The notes below the pieces were generated by a model, which was not told where the DNA came from, searched no databases, and worked only from the letters and a program-made list of their open reading frames with translations. Position numbers and translations under genes: made by a program. A stretch of 47,659 nucleotides of DNA from Bacteroidales bacterium (GTDB lineage: Bacteria > Bacteroidota > Bacteroidia > Bacteroidales > UBA932): assembly GCA_017428035.1 (NCBI GenBank), contig JAFRRR010000001.1, positions 1 through 47,659 on the forward strand, given 5' to 3'. Shown piece after piece: positions 39,756-47,659 of the stretch (the first letter of the stretch is position 1; the number at the start of each line of letters is the position of its first letter).

Positions 39756-42700
39756 TTATAATACAAGATTGCAGCCGAGGCTCATGGTATATTGCTGAGG
39801 ATAAGCGTATCCGATGGTTCCGGTAGATTCCGGATCCACCCCGTATTTGCTGATGTTGCTCAGTGTGAAGAGGTTCATGCCACCGACATAAATGCGGAAC
39901 TTGGTGATTCCGATTTTCTTGGTGAGGCGCTCGGGAATAGTATAGCCCACCGCAAGATTCTTCAATCGGGCATAAGCACAGTCGCGATAGTAGAAATCGG
40001 TGCCATAACCGTTTGTTATAGCTCCAGCGGGGCGACTTACAAGCGCATTGGGATCGGGATTATGTCTTGCGTCAAAATAGAGGTCGCAATAAGTAGCCGT
40101 GTTCCAGGCATAGCTCATACCAATTGTGTAGCCCCATGCTCCTTGAATCAATGCCTGTACGTCAAATCCACGCCAGCCCATATTAATGTTCAAACCTCCC
40201 ATCCAGTGAGGCATACTGCCCTTGCCGATAATCTGCTGGTCTCTCCAGTTGATGACACCGTCATCGTTGGTATCCAGGAAAATAACGTCACCAGCCTTGA
40301 TTGTGGAGTTGTCGTTGTTCAGGTCATCGAAGCTGAAAGGCCAGGCAGCAGCATCTTCGTCGGTCGCAAACAGGCCGGCAGTCTTATAACCTAACTGGCG
40401 GTCAGTATACTGGCCTTCGTTTACATATAGCCTTATACGGTCAGGATCGGTCTCCTCTGCCTGATCGTAATAGGTCCATCTGGTGCGGTTGTACGAAACA
40501 TTGGCGCTGATGTCGTAGAAGAAGTCTCCGATACGGTTCGCCGTGCCCAGCATAACTTCAAAACCGCGGGTACGGGTCGCATTCAGGTTTTCCTGAGGAA
40601 GCGTAGCGCCGAATGTTGTCGGAAGGCTCTGGCTACGGTAGCCGGGGATGCCGGTACGGTCGCGCTGGAATACATCCACCTCTCCATAGAGCTTGCGAGC
40701 CCAGAGAGAGAAGTCAAGACCAAAATTAATAATCCTCATCTTCTCCCACGTCAGCTCTTCATTGGCCAAACCTTTTGAAATAAGGCCGTTATAGCTCTGA
40801 TCTCCAAATACGTAAGAGAGATCGTAGCGATATCCGGTCAGATAGTTGAAATCTGCCACAGCGTCATAACCGGAGGTACCCATACTTGCACGCAATTTGA
40901 GCAGATCAAATGGACTTCCTGCCATGAAATCTTCCTTGGCAATGTTCCAACCCACTGATACGCTGGGGAAATAACCCCATCTGTGCCCTTTCATAAAGCG
41001 GGATGAAGCATCGGCACGGAGAGTCGCCTCAAAGAGATATTTCTCTGCGTAGCTGTAGTTCAAACGGCCGATCCAGGAACGGCGGCCATAATTACTGCTG
41101 CCGGAATCATTCACCGCAGTCTCTTTATCGCCCGACATCATCTCCTCAATTATTGTGGAGTCAAATTTCTCACGAGATGTCCAATAATTGCGATAATGGC
41201 TCAATGTCGTCTCATACATCGCCAAAGCCGATACGTGATGCAGGTCAAAGTCGTGGTCATATTCCAGCGAATACTGCTGTACGATTGTGCTGGCCAGACT
41301 TGTATCCATCCTCAGACTGCTGGGAGCCACACTGCCTCCTGCGAAAGCATATTTGTTCAACTTCTCATTGTATGTATAGAACTGACCTCTCTTGTGCATC
41401 CATTTGAGGTCATACGTTCCGTATGTATATAGTATGTTGGCCTTAGCCTTCAAGCCGGGGATAAACGGGAACAGATACTCGGCAAAACCGGTCACCTTGA
41501 AGTTGTTGTTGTTTGTGCGATAGTAGCCGCTGTTATCGATATTTACAGCCCAGATTGGTGAACCGTTCTGCATATTGGCGTAGGAAAGCAGGTTCTCATC
41601 GGGCAGATACAGCGGATATCTGGGGTCGGCGGAATAGATGATACCATCCCAGAAGTTTGTACCGTCCTGGAAAAGGTCACCGCCAGAAGGGTAGTTCTTG
41701 CAGTCCTTCATATACTGCATATTCATACCCGCGTTAATCTGGTCTGTCACCTTGGCTATGAAATTCGTCTGGAAGTTAAACCTGTCATAATAACCGCTGT
41801 TGGGTTTGAACTGCAACTCCTGACGGTTATAGCCGGCATATCCATAATACTTGATACGATCAGTTCCACCACTTATGGATATATTGTGGTTTTGCTGAGG
41901 AGCATATTTGCGTACTACCTCATGATACCAGTCAGAATTCAGATAATTAGGATCTTCTCCCAACTCATACGCAGCAATATCTTCCGCCGAATAGGGCGCC
42001 CTGTCGGGATTCTTGCCTTGATTCAGATACACATCGTTCTGGTACTGGGCCCTCTGGGCAGAAGTGGCCGGCAAAGTTGTCACGATGTTGCTCTGCATTG
42101 TCACGGAAGAATTGACTGTTACGGTTGCTTTAGCGTTGGAACCACGCTTGGTGGTGACCAGGATAACACCGTTACCGGCACGGGCACCGTAAATGGAGCC
42201 GCTACCGTCCTTCAGGATGGAGATACTCTCTATCTGCCCCGCGTCGAGATCCGCGATGCTGCCCTCTATGCCATCCACAATAACCAGCGGACTGCCAAAA
42301 CCACGGATAATGAGACTGGCATTATCCTGTCCGGGCAGACCTGAAGTCTGCTTGGATACCAGACCCGGCAGTTGGCCGGCCAACACGTGGGTGGTATTGA
42401 CCACCGGTGCAACGGTGATTTTGCCTGAATTGATCTGGGCGACACTACCGGTAAGGGTAGCTACCCTTTGAGTACCATAACCGACCACAACCGCCTCGTC
42501 CAGAAATTCATTGTCGGTAACCAGTACGACAGTCATAGAAGGTGCCGCCTTTACATCCTGTGTAACATATCCGATACAGGATATGGTCAGCGAGGCCTTA
42601 TCGGCCACGATGATGGAAAAACGACCGTCCGCATCGGTAACGGCACCGTTGCGGTCATTGCCCTTCTCCACCACATAAGCACCAACAACAGGCAGGTTGT

Positions 42701-42824
42701 CTGAATCCACAACCGTACCCTTGGCGGTGATCCTGCCCTGCGGTTCGTTCGCTAAAGCGGTTAAGCAACCGCCTATAAGCAAAGCAAACAGCGCAAATAC
42801 AGAAAAAAATGCTGATTTTTTCAT
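39756..42824 (-). CDS. susC: SusC/RagA family TonB-linked outer-membrane transporter
   Basis: A 1022-residue outer-membrane importer. After the signal peptide comes a carboxypeptidase-D-like regulatory domain (about 30-110, 'ITAKGTVVDSDNLPVVGAYVVEKGNDRNGAVTDADGRFSI'). A TonB-box/plug boundary 'LDEAVVVGYGTQRVATLTGSVAQI' follows, with plug 'TSGLPGQDNASLIIRGFGSPLVIVDGIEGSIADLDAGQIESISILKDGSGSIYGARAGNGVILVTTK', and then a 22-strand barrel ending 'QQYTMSLGCNLVL'. It takes up oligosaccharides released at the surface with SusD. The upstream gap (52 bp) shows no clear promoter, so transcription may come from the esterase/rhamnosidase side or from the regulator region. Confidence 0.97.
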   Translation of the reverse strand: MKKSAFFSVFALFALLIGGCLTALANEPQGRITAKGTVVDSDNLPVVGAYVVEKGNDRNGAVTDADGRFSIIVADKASLTISCIGYVTQDVKAAPSMTVVLVTDNEFLDEAVVVGYGTQRVATLTGSVAQINSGKITVAPVVNTTHVLAGQLPGLVSKQTSGLPGQDNASLIIRGFGSPLVIVDGIEGSIADLDAGQIESISILKDGSGSIYGARAGNGVILVTTKRGSNAKATVTVNSSVTMQSNIVTTLPATSAQRAQYQNDVYLNQGKNPDRAPYSAEDIAAYELGEDPNYLNSDWYHEVVRKYAPQQNHNISISGGTDRIKYYGYAGYNRQELQFKPNSGYYDRFNFQTNFIAKVTDQINAGMNMQYMKDCKNYPSGGDLFQDGTNFWDGIIYSADPRYPLYLPDENLLSYANMQNGSPIWAVNIDNSGYYRTNNNNFKVTGFAEYLFPFIPGLKAKANILYTYGTYDLKWMHKRGQFYTYNEKLNKYAFAGGSVAPSSLRMDTSLASTIVQQYSLEYDHDFDLHHVSALAMYETTLSHYRNYWTSREKFDSTIIEEMMSGDKETAVNDSGSSNYGRRSWIGRLNYSYAEKYLFEATLRADASSRFMKGHRWGYFPSVSVGWNIAKEDFMAGSPFDLLKLRASMGTSGYDAVADFNYLTGYRYDLSYVFGDQSYNGLISKGLANEELTWEKMRIINFGLDFSLWARKLYGEVDVFQRDRTGIPGYRSQSLPTTFGATLPQENLNATRTRGFEVMLGTANRIGDFFYDISANVSYNRTRWTYYDQAEETDPDRIRLYVNEGQYTDRQLGYKTAGLFATDEDAAAWPFSFDDLNNDNSTIKAGDVIFLDTNDDGVINWRDQQIIGKGSMPHWMGGLNINMGWRGFDVQALIQGAWGYTIGMSYAWNTATYCDLYFDARHNPDPNALVSRPAGAITNGYGTDFYYRDCAYARLKNLAVGYTIPERLTKKIGITKFRIYVGGMNLFTLSNISKYGVDPESTGTIGYAYPQQYTMSLGCNLVL

Positions 42825-42876
42825 AGGCTTTCTTTTGATTAATAAATATCCATTTTGCTATTCGTCTTATTGTATT

Positions 42877-44316
42877 CTACCAATTATCTGTGCGGAAAGG
42901 GTATAGCGGCAGCCCTGCCAGGTTCGCCACATTGCCCAGTTGAAAATTCTTATAACAATAACGGACTGCAACCGGTTCTTTAACTTCCGGACAAGTAATC
43001 TCAATGCACTCCCTGAAAAAGCGTTTTGCAGAGGCCTTGTGAAAGACCTTGTCCGCACCTGCAACCTCGAAACCGACAAGATTCTCGGAGCGGTACAATC
43101 CGCCAAATTCGTTGTCCAGATAAACACGGACCGTATCACCACTTATCTTCATCTCCCTGAAACGAGGACCCTCACATATGATGTCCTTCATTCCATATGT
43201 CTTATTTAAAGCCACAAAGGCCAGCCGCTCACCTACCTTCCGTTTCTGAGAAGGATGAATCTGATTTTCCTCCCAGTCATACATACAGTCATTGGTGCAA
43301 ATCATGTGGCTGTTTGGAATAACCTCCATGGCATTGAACTGGATTTCGCGCATGTGCGCGGCACGGGTACCATCAGAATCATCATAAGAATAAGGCGCGA
43401 TCTCCACGTAATAGAAAGGCACCTCTTCACCACGGCCATAACCCTTGCGCCACTGATCCACCATAATGCCAAGCCTGCGCGGGTAATCCTCAGTAGCATA
43501 CCAGATATTACTCTCACCCTGATACCATATTATTCCCCGGGCAGTGTAGTTCTTGACAGGCCAGTAAGTGCCGTTGCCCCAGACCATGGGCCGGACTTCC
43601 TCCGGCTTGATAGCGTTGATTGCGTCTTCGCTCAGATCCTCATCTGTGTATTTTTTCAGGTTTTCTTCACTGATCCAACTTTCCACACGTGTAGCGCCCA
43701 TGTTAGCCTGGATCAACCCGATAGGGATATCCAGCGCTTGATAAAGCAGGCGACCGAAGAAATATGGTATCGCATCACTGTACCTTACAGTTGCCGGACT
43801 GCAGATTCTCCATTCGCAAGGGGCATCATCCAAAGGCGTAATACTCATTTTTGGAGGGACTTTCAAATAACGAACTCCTTTTGAATTCACAGCATCAGCC
43901 ACTGCACTGTTATAATCTTCCACCGGACAGTCGTCATAGCCGGCTATCGGCATTCCCATATTGCTCTGGCCTCCGCACACCCAGATATCACCTACAAGGA
44001 CATCCTTGACTGTGACCTTTTCACCGTCATTGAAAGTAATTGTCTGGGGAGTGAAACTGGCCTTCGGGGTCTTAACCTTTAGGATGAACTTGCCTTCATC
44101 GTCGGTTTGGGCCGTATATCTCTCCTTGGACCACGAGACAGAAACCTTGATTGTCTTTCCTTTTTCTGCCCAACCCCAAAGATTTGCCTCGCACTCCTGT
44201 TGGATTATCATTCCGTCACTTATGGCGTGAGGAAGGCGCACCTTCGCATCCGTGGAAACAGAAGAGACCACGGATAGCACTACAGCGGCTAATATAATCT
44301 TATGGAGATTCCTCAT
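42877..44316 (-). CDS. Sialate O-acetylesterase-like SGNH carbohydrate esterase
   Basis: A 479-residue exported enzyme. After the signal peptide comes an N-terminal beta domain ('LPHAISDGMIIQQECEANLWGWAEKGKTIKV') and an SGNH hydrolase core. The nucleophile motif is 'IWVCGGQSNMGMP' (S118), the oxyanion/Gly-Asn blocks are 'IGLIQANMGATRVESWIS' and 'GIIWYQGESN', and the catalytic Asp/His block is 'EENQIHPSQKRKVGERLA'. The family removes O-acetyl groups from sialic acids or from plant glycans such as xylan and rhamnogalacturonan. With a rhamnosidase overlapping upstream (TAATG), a plant or bacterial acetylated glycan is more likely than sialic acid; there are no sialidase or nan genes here. Confidence 0.9.
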   Translation of the reverse strand: MRNLHKIILAAVVLSVVSSVSTDAKVRLPHAISDGMIIQQECEANLWGWAEKGKTIKVSVSWSKERYTAQTDDEGKFILKVKTPKASFTPQTITFNDGEKVTVKDVLVGDIWVCGGQSNMGMPIAGYDDCPVEDYNSAVADAVNSKGVRYLKVPPKMSITPLDDAPCEWRICSPATVRYSDAIPYFFGRLLYQALDIPIGLIQANMGATRVESWISEENLKKYTDEDLSEDAINAIKPEEVRPMVWGNGTYWPVKNYTARGIIWYQGESNIWYATEDYPRRLGIMVDQWRKGYGRGEEVPFYYVEIAPYSYDDSDGTRAAHMREIQFNAMEVIPNSHMICTNDCMYDWEENQIHPSQKRKVGERLAFVALNKTYGMKDIICEGPRFREMKISGDTVRVYLDNEFGGLYRSENLVGFEVAGADKVFHKASAKRFFRECIEITCPEVKEPVAVRYCYKNFQLGNVANLAGLPLYPFRTDNW

Positions 44317-46934
44317 TATTGTTCGTCAATTAAAAACTTATGCGTTCCGCCTGTCGTTTCTATAATCTTCCCTCCATACTCCACCGTCGCCTTCATATTC
44401 GCCGGGACGGTCACATTTAATTCGATGCCGTCGGCTGTGCGGTGCCATTCGCTCTTTATCAGTCCGCGGACCGACTTGTATTCCGCCTTGGCCCAGTCGA
44501 GACCTTCGGGGGTGCAGGGTTTGAAGGCCAGAGTGCAACCTCCGTCCGCATCCATATCAAAGCGGATTCCGGCTAGATACTTCACCATCCAGGCGCTTAT
44601 GTCGCCCAGGAATACGTGATTGGCCGATGAATCGCGGAAGCCTACCATATCGAGCCGCCACACTTCAGCCAGGGTGGTCAGTCCCTGCTTGATCCACGCA
44701 CCCCAGGAAGGGATCTCTTCCTGACACATCATCTTGTAGACGGTGTCGGCATAGCCGTATTCTGCCAGCACTCGCGGTACAAATTTGCTGCCCACGCTGC
44801 CAAAGTTCAGGAAGTAGTTGTTGTCCACGATGCTTTGGTTCAGATTGGCAGCTACCTGCGCCTTATATTCCTGCGGAACTATGTCAAACATCAGAGCCAT
44901 CCCCTGCCCGGCCTGCGAGCCGTTGCCATAGAGACAGGTCTCTTTATTAAAATGCTTTTTGTTGATCAAATCTTTCAGGAATTCTGCTTTTTCCTGATAT
45001 TTTTTTGCATCGCGGCCCAAAATCCCGGCAAAGCGGGTCATCAGCACATTCTGCCAGTAGTAGAAAAGCGACGTGCTGTAGTCGGTGGGAGTCGGGGTGT
45101 CGTAGTAAACCCAGTCCCCTATGCCGTAGGTCACCGTGCCGTCTGGATCCAGGCGCCGGCCCAGATAGTCCAGATAGCGGTCGCAGGTGTCAAATATGGT
45201 CTCGATGGCTTTGGTGTCACCGTAGTAATGCATCAGAGCCTCGGGAATCATACAGAAGGCAGATGCCCATACCGGGCCTATCCAGTCTTCGTAGCCCCAG
45301 CCGGAGGTGGGCACAATGCCGGGCAGGTTGCCTTCGGCGTTCTGGCTGTCAGCCATATCATTAACCCACTTCTCATAGAATGTGAGGCCGTCGTAGTTCA
45401 GCAGGCCCAGGTCTATCGCCAGGTTTGCATCTGCGGTCCAGCCGTTTTTCTCGCGGTGGGGGCAGTCGGTGGGGATAGTGACCAGATTACCCAGATAAGA
45501 CAGTTTGGATGCTGTGTTAATCTTGTTTATCAGGTCGTTTGAGCACTCAAAACTACCCACGGGCTGCACGTCGGTGTGGATAAAGAGTGCCTTCAGCGAC
45601 TCTTTGGTAAGGTTAAGAGGTTTGCTTGATGCAACCTCAACAAACTGGAATCCGTGATATGTAAAGCTTGGAGTGAATTCCTCTTCCCCGCCCTTGGCAT
45701 AATAGATATCGGTCTGCATCTCAAAATCGGGCTTCGGATAGAAGTAGATATCTATGTTGCCCATCTGAATGGAGCCGTCCTCATTTTTGAGTTCGCCGTG
45801 ACGCAGGGTTATCTTGGTGCCGGGCTCTGCACCGGACAGGGCCAGGCTGCTCACGCCGGAGATATTCTTGGGAAAAGTAAACACATAAAGGGTGTCGGAG
45901 AATTTCTTCATATCCACAGCCTGCAGCTTTTCACAAACAACAGCCGGGGGATTCTGCTGCGCCACAAGAAGCGGCGCAGGGGCATCCACAGCTGTGGCGG
46001 CTGCCCAGGCCGAATCGTCGAAGCCGGGAACATCCCATCCGGGAATCTCCAGGCGGGCATCGTAGATTTCTCCGCTATATATATTATTTGAAAGTGATGG
46101 TCCTGTGGTTGTTTTCCAGCTGGAATCTGTAGGAACGATTTCTTTGCTGCCGTCTTTATAAGTAATGTGCAGCTCGGCTATCATACGGGCGCGTCCCCGC
46201 CAGGGGGCCTTTTCAAAATCCCAGGTAGCGACCCTACCTATCTCGTTGTAAAAGCCGTTGCCCAGCACAGCGGCCAGCACATTATCTCCCTGAACCAGAA
46301 GGTCCGTGACATCGATTGTAGAATATAGATTGCGTTTGCTGTAATCGGTATAGCCGGGATCAAGTGTCAGCGGGCCAGCGCTTTTGCCGTTGATTTTCAG
46401 CTTATAGTATGCTGCCGCGCTGATATACAGCCTGGCCTTGTCTACATCCTTGCCTATATTGAAGCTCTTGCGAAGCATCGGCGCGGGGGCAAATTCCTTG
46501 TCGTTGGAGTCGCTAATCCATTTTGCCTGCCAGGAAGTATCGGACAGAAAAGCCGTCTCAAACGTCTGCACGCCGCAGGCGGGATGGGCGCCGCCCACCA
46601 TCTTGACCGCCACCTGCCAATAATAAGTAGTGTGCGATTTCAAAGCCGGACCGGCATACACAGCTCTCTGAAGTGCCGATTCAACTACCCCGCTGTCCCA
46701 TACAAGATTCTTGAACACTGCATCAGTAGCCACGCGGATCCTGTAGGAGCGCTGCATATCACCAGCCGCACTGTATTCCCAGGTGAACCGGGGGTTCTGG
46801 GTATCTAAGCCTATGGGGTTGGTCTGATATTCACAACGGACATTTTCCAGACGAGCCGACTCTTTGCAGGAGGCAATCACCAGCAAAGCAGCCAGAAGCA
46901 GTATCAATTTATTTAACCGGTTAAGTTGTTGCAT
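44316..46934 (-). CDS. Glycoside hydrolase family 78, alpha-L-rhamnosidase
   Basis: An 872-residue lipoprotein (lipobox 'LVIASC', Cys23). It has N-terminal Ig-like ('NPIGLDTQNPRFTWEYSAAGDMQRSYRIRVA') and carbohydrate-binding beta domains, then an (alpha/alpha)6 barrel. The barrel carries the GH78 signature 'TDCPHREKNGWTADANLAIDLGL' (about 489-511, with general acid E495) and 'LTTLAEVW' with the second Glu. A C-terminal beta domain ends 'TGGTHKFLIDEQ'. GH78 enzymes invert and release terminal alpha-L-rhamnose. It lies 16 bp after the regulator gene and is thus the first structural gene of the locus seen here. Confidence 0.92.
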   Translation of the reverse strand: MQQLNRLNKLILLLAALLVIASCKESARLENVRCEYQTNPIGLDTQNPRFTWEYSAAGDMQRSYRIRVATDAVFKNLVWDSGVVESALQRAVYAGPALKSHTTYYWQVAVKMVGGAHPACGVQTFETAFLSDTSWQAKWISDSNDKEFAPAPMLRKSFNIGKDVDKARLYISAAAYYKLKINGKSAGPLTLDPGYTDYSKRNLYSTIDVTDLLVQGDNVLAAVLGNGFYNEIGRVATWDFEKAPWRGRARMIAELHITYKDGSKEIVPTDSSWKTTTGPSLSNNIYSGEIYDARLEIPGWDVPGFDDSAWAAATAVDAPAPLLVAQQNPPAVVCEKLQAVDMKKFSDTLYVFTFPKNISGVSSLALSGAEPGTKITLRHGELKNEDGSIQMGNIDIYFYPKPDFEMQTDIYYAKGGEEEFTPSFTYHGFQFVEVASSKPLNLTKESLKALFIHTDVQPVGSFECSNDLINKINTASKLSYLGNLVTIPTDCPHREKNGWTADANLAIDLGLLNYDGLTFYEKWVNDMADSQNAEGNLPGIVPTSGWGYEDWIGPVWASAFCMIPEALMHYYGDTKAIETIFDTCDRYLDYLGRRLDPDGTVTYGIGDWVYYDTPTPTDYSTSLFYYWQNVLMTRFAGILGRDAKKYQEKAEFLKDLINKKHFNKETCLYGNGSQAGQGMALMFDIVPQEYKAQVAANLNQSIVDNNYFLNFGSVGSKFVPRVLAEYGYADTVYKMMCQEEIPSWGAWIKQGLTTLAEVWRLDMVGFRDSSANHVFLGDISAWMVKYLAGIRFDMDADGGCTLAFKPCTPEGLDWAKAEYKSVRGLIKSEWHRTADGIELNVTVPANMKATVEYGGKIIETTGGTHKFLIDEQ

Positions 46935-46950
46935 ATAACAAAATCTGTTT

Positions 46951-47659
46951 TTATCTAAGGGTCATTTCACAATTAATAGTAACCGCGCAATCTTTCAATT
47001 CCTCCCCTCCTTCTATCTCTTCGATGAGAATATCCATCGCCTTGGCTCCCAGCTTGGGAATATCCATCTGCGCGATGCTTATCTCCGGCAGCAGCAGACT
47101 GAATTCGGGCAGCGAATGGATACAGGCCCACCCGGCACCCTTCTTAGAATCCAGCCCGCGGCCTGCAAACCATACATATACCGGCAGTACAAGCACGTGG
47201 GAAGTAAAGAATATGCCATCCAGGTCCGGCACCTCGGATATCAGCCGGTCCAGTTCTGCATTTATCTGTTCTATTGAAGCCTGCGGCGGAAGATCGCAAA
47301 TCAACTTCTCGTCAAGCTCGATGCCGGCATCTTCAAGAGCCCGCACATAGCCCTGGTGGCGAAACTGCATATTTACCAGATTGTGCGCAGTGGTCATAAT
47401 GGCTATCTTGCGGCAGCCCTTGCCAATCAAGTGGCTCACGAGCTCATAAGCGCTCTGCTCGTTGTTCACGCTAACACAGGGCGCAACCGCGCCGGGCACA
47501 GGACGGTCCAGCAAAACCACTTTGCCGCCGCCGGACAGATAATCGCCAAGCCACTGCGCCCCCTCTGTAGGAGTAGAGATGATGCCGTCTACCCTGCGAC
47601 GGTCAAAAGACGAAACAAGCGATGCCTCCCGCTCGTGGTTAGACTCAGAAGTGGCAATC
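46951..47659 (-). CDS. LacI/GalR family transcriptional regulator, N-terminus outside the window
   Basis: The frame is open from the window edge to the stop at 46951 and encodes the C-terminal two thirds of a LacI-type regulator. The periplasmic-binding-protein-like effector domain is clear: 'VDGIISTPTEGAQWLGDYL', 'VVLLDRPVPG', 'VNNEQSAYELVSHLIGKGCRKIAIMT', 'RHQGYVRALEDAGIELDEKL', 'LDGIFFTSHVLVLPVYVWF', 'SIAQMDIPKLGAKAMDILIEEI'. The helix-turn-helix lies beyond the edge. An internal Met at 47520 is not the start. LacI regulators repress or activate sugar loci in response to a sugar or sugar phosphate. Its co-directional position 16 bp upstream of the rhamnosidase gene makes it the likely local regulator. 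In Bacteroidetes PULs, hybrid two-component systems and SusR-type regulators are commoner, so LacI here is notable. Confidence 0.9.
   Translation of the reverse strand, partial: IATSESNHEREASLVSSFDRRRVDGIISTPTEGAQWLGDYLSGGGKVVLLDRPVPGAVAPCVSVNNEQSAYELVSHLIGKGCRKIAIMTTAHNLVNMQFRHQGYVRALEDAGIELDEKLICDLPPQASIEQINAELDRLISEVPDLDGIFFTSHVLVLPVYVWFAGRGLDSKKGAGWACIHSLPEFSLLLPEISIAQMDIPKLGAKAMDILIEEIEGGEELKDCAVTINCEMTLR

Noticed and set aside
42877..44316. Sialic-acid utilisation locus, from the sialate O-acetylesterase-like gene
   Set aside because: There is no sialidase, lyase, epimerase or sialic transporter nearby; the family also acts on plant and bacterial glycans.

Overview
The window comes from a Bacteroidales-type genome, most likely a gut or rumen glycan degrader. 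The signs are a SusC/SusD pair, BACON and DUF4988 (PL29 N-terminal) lipoproteins, many lipobox signal peptides, promoters of the TAnnTTTG (-7) type, very short leaders with few Shine-Dalgarno sequences, and tightly packed operons. The genus cannot be fixed from sequence alone. Nearly all genes lie on the minus strand; only a nitroreductase and an O6-alkylguanine methyltransferase (ogt) are on the plus strand. No tRNA, rRNA or CRISPR was seen.

Region 1 (1-6.5 kb) is housekeeping and transport. It holds a truncated MFS transporter, a TonB-dependent receptor preceded by a TPP riboswitch (so probably a thiamine receptor), a fucose-isomerase-like protein coupled to a MATE exporter, and a divergent nitroreductase.

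Region 2 (6.5-23.4 kb) is a 12-gene minus-strand array with one good promoter at its head (23354-23384). Six genes encode paralogous TIM-barrel proteins that look like glycoside hydrolases of a family I cannot name, here called A to F in order of coordinate. They are interleaved with four lipoproteins built from DUF4988, BACON/Ig and a domain resembling the Fibrobacter succinogenes major paralogous domain (FISUMP-like). A glutaminyl cyclase and an M15 peptidase sit among them. There is no SusC/SusD pair in the array. This is the best candidate for an undescribed system.

Region 3 (23.4-25.5 kb) is a small mobile/repeat island. It has a RAYT-like HUH transposase gene with a REPIN-like 20-bp inverted pair and six 42-bp tandem repeats at its 3' side. 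On its other side, ogt ends inside a separate inverted repeat.

Region 4 (25.5-47.7 kb) is a polysaccharide utilization locus. In transcription order it reads: LacI-type regulator (partial), GH78 rhamnosidase-like enzyme, sialate O-acetylesterase-like SGNH enzyme, SusC, SusD, BACON plus FISUMP-like lipoprotein, strong terminator, GH5-like, GH2, clan GH-A (GH30/GH5-like), GH39-like, GH2 beta-mannosidase, GmhA-like isomerase, phosphatase/phosphodiesterase. The enzyme set suggests an acetylated glycan with rhamnose and beta-mannoside or related linkages. The FISUMP-like domain occurs both here and in region 2 and hints at a functional link between the two loci.
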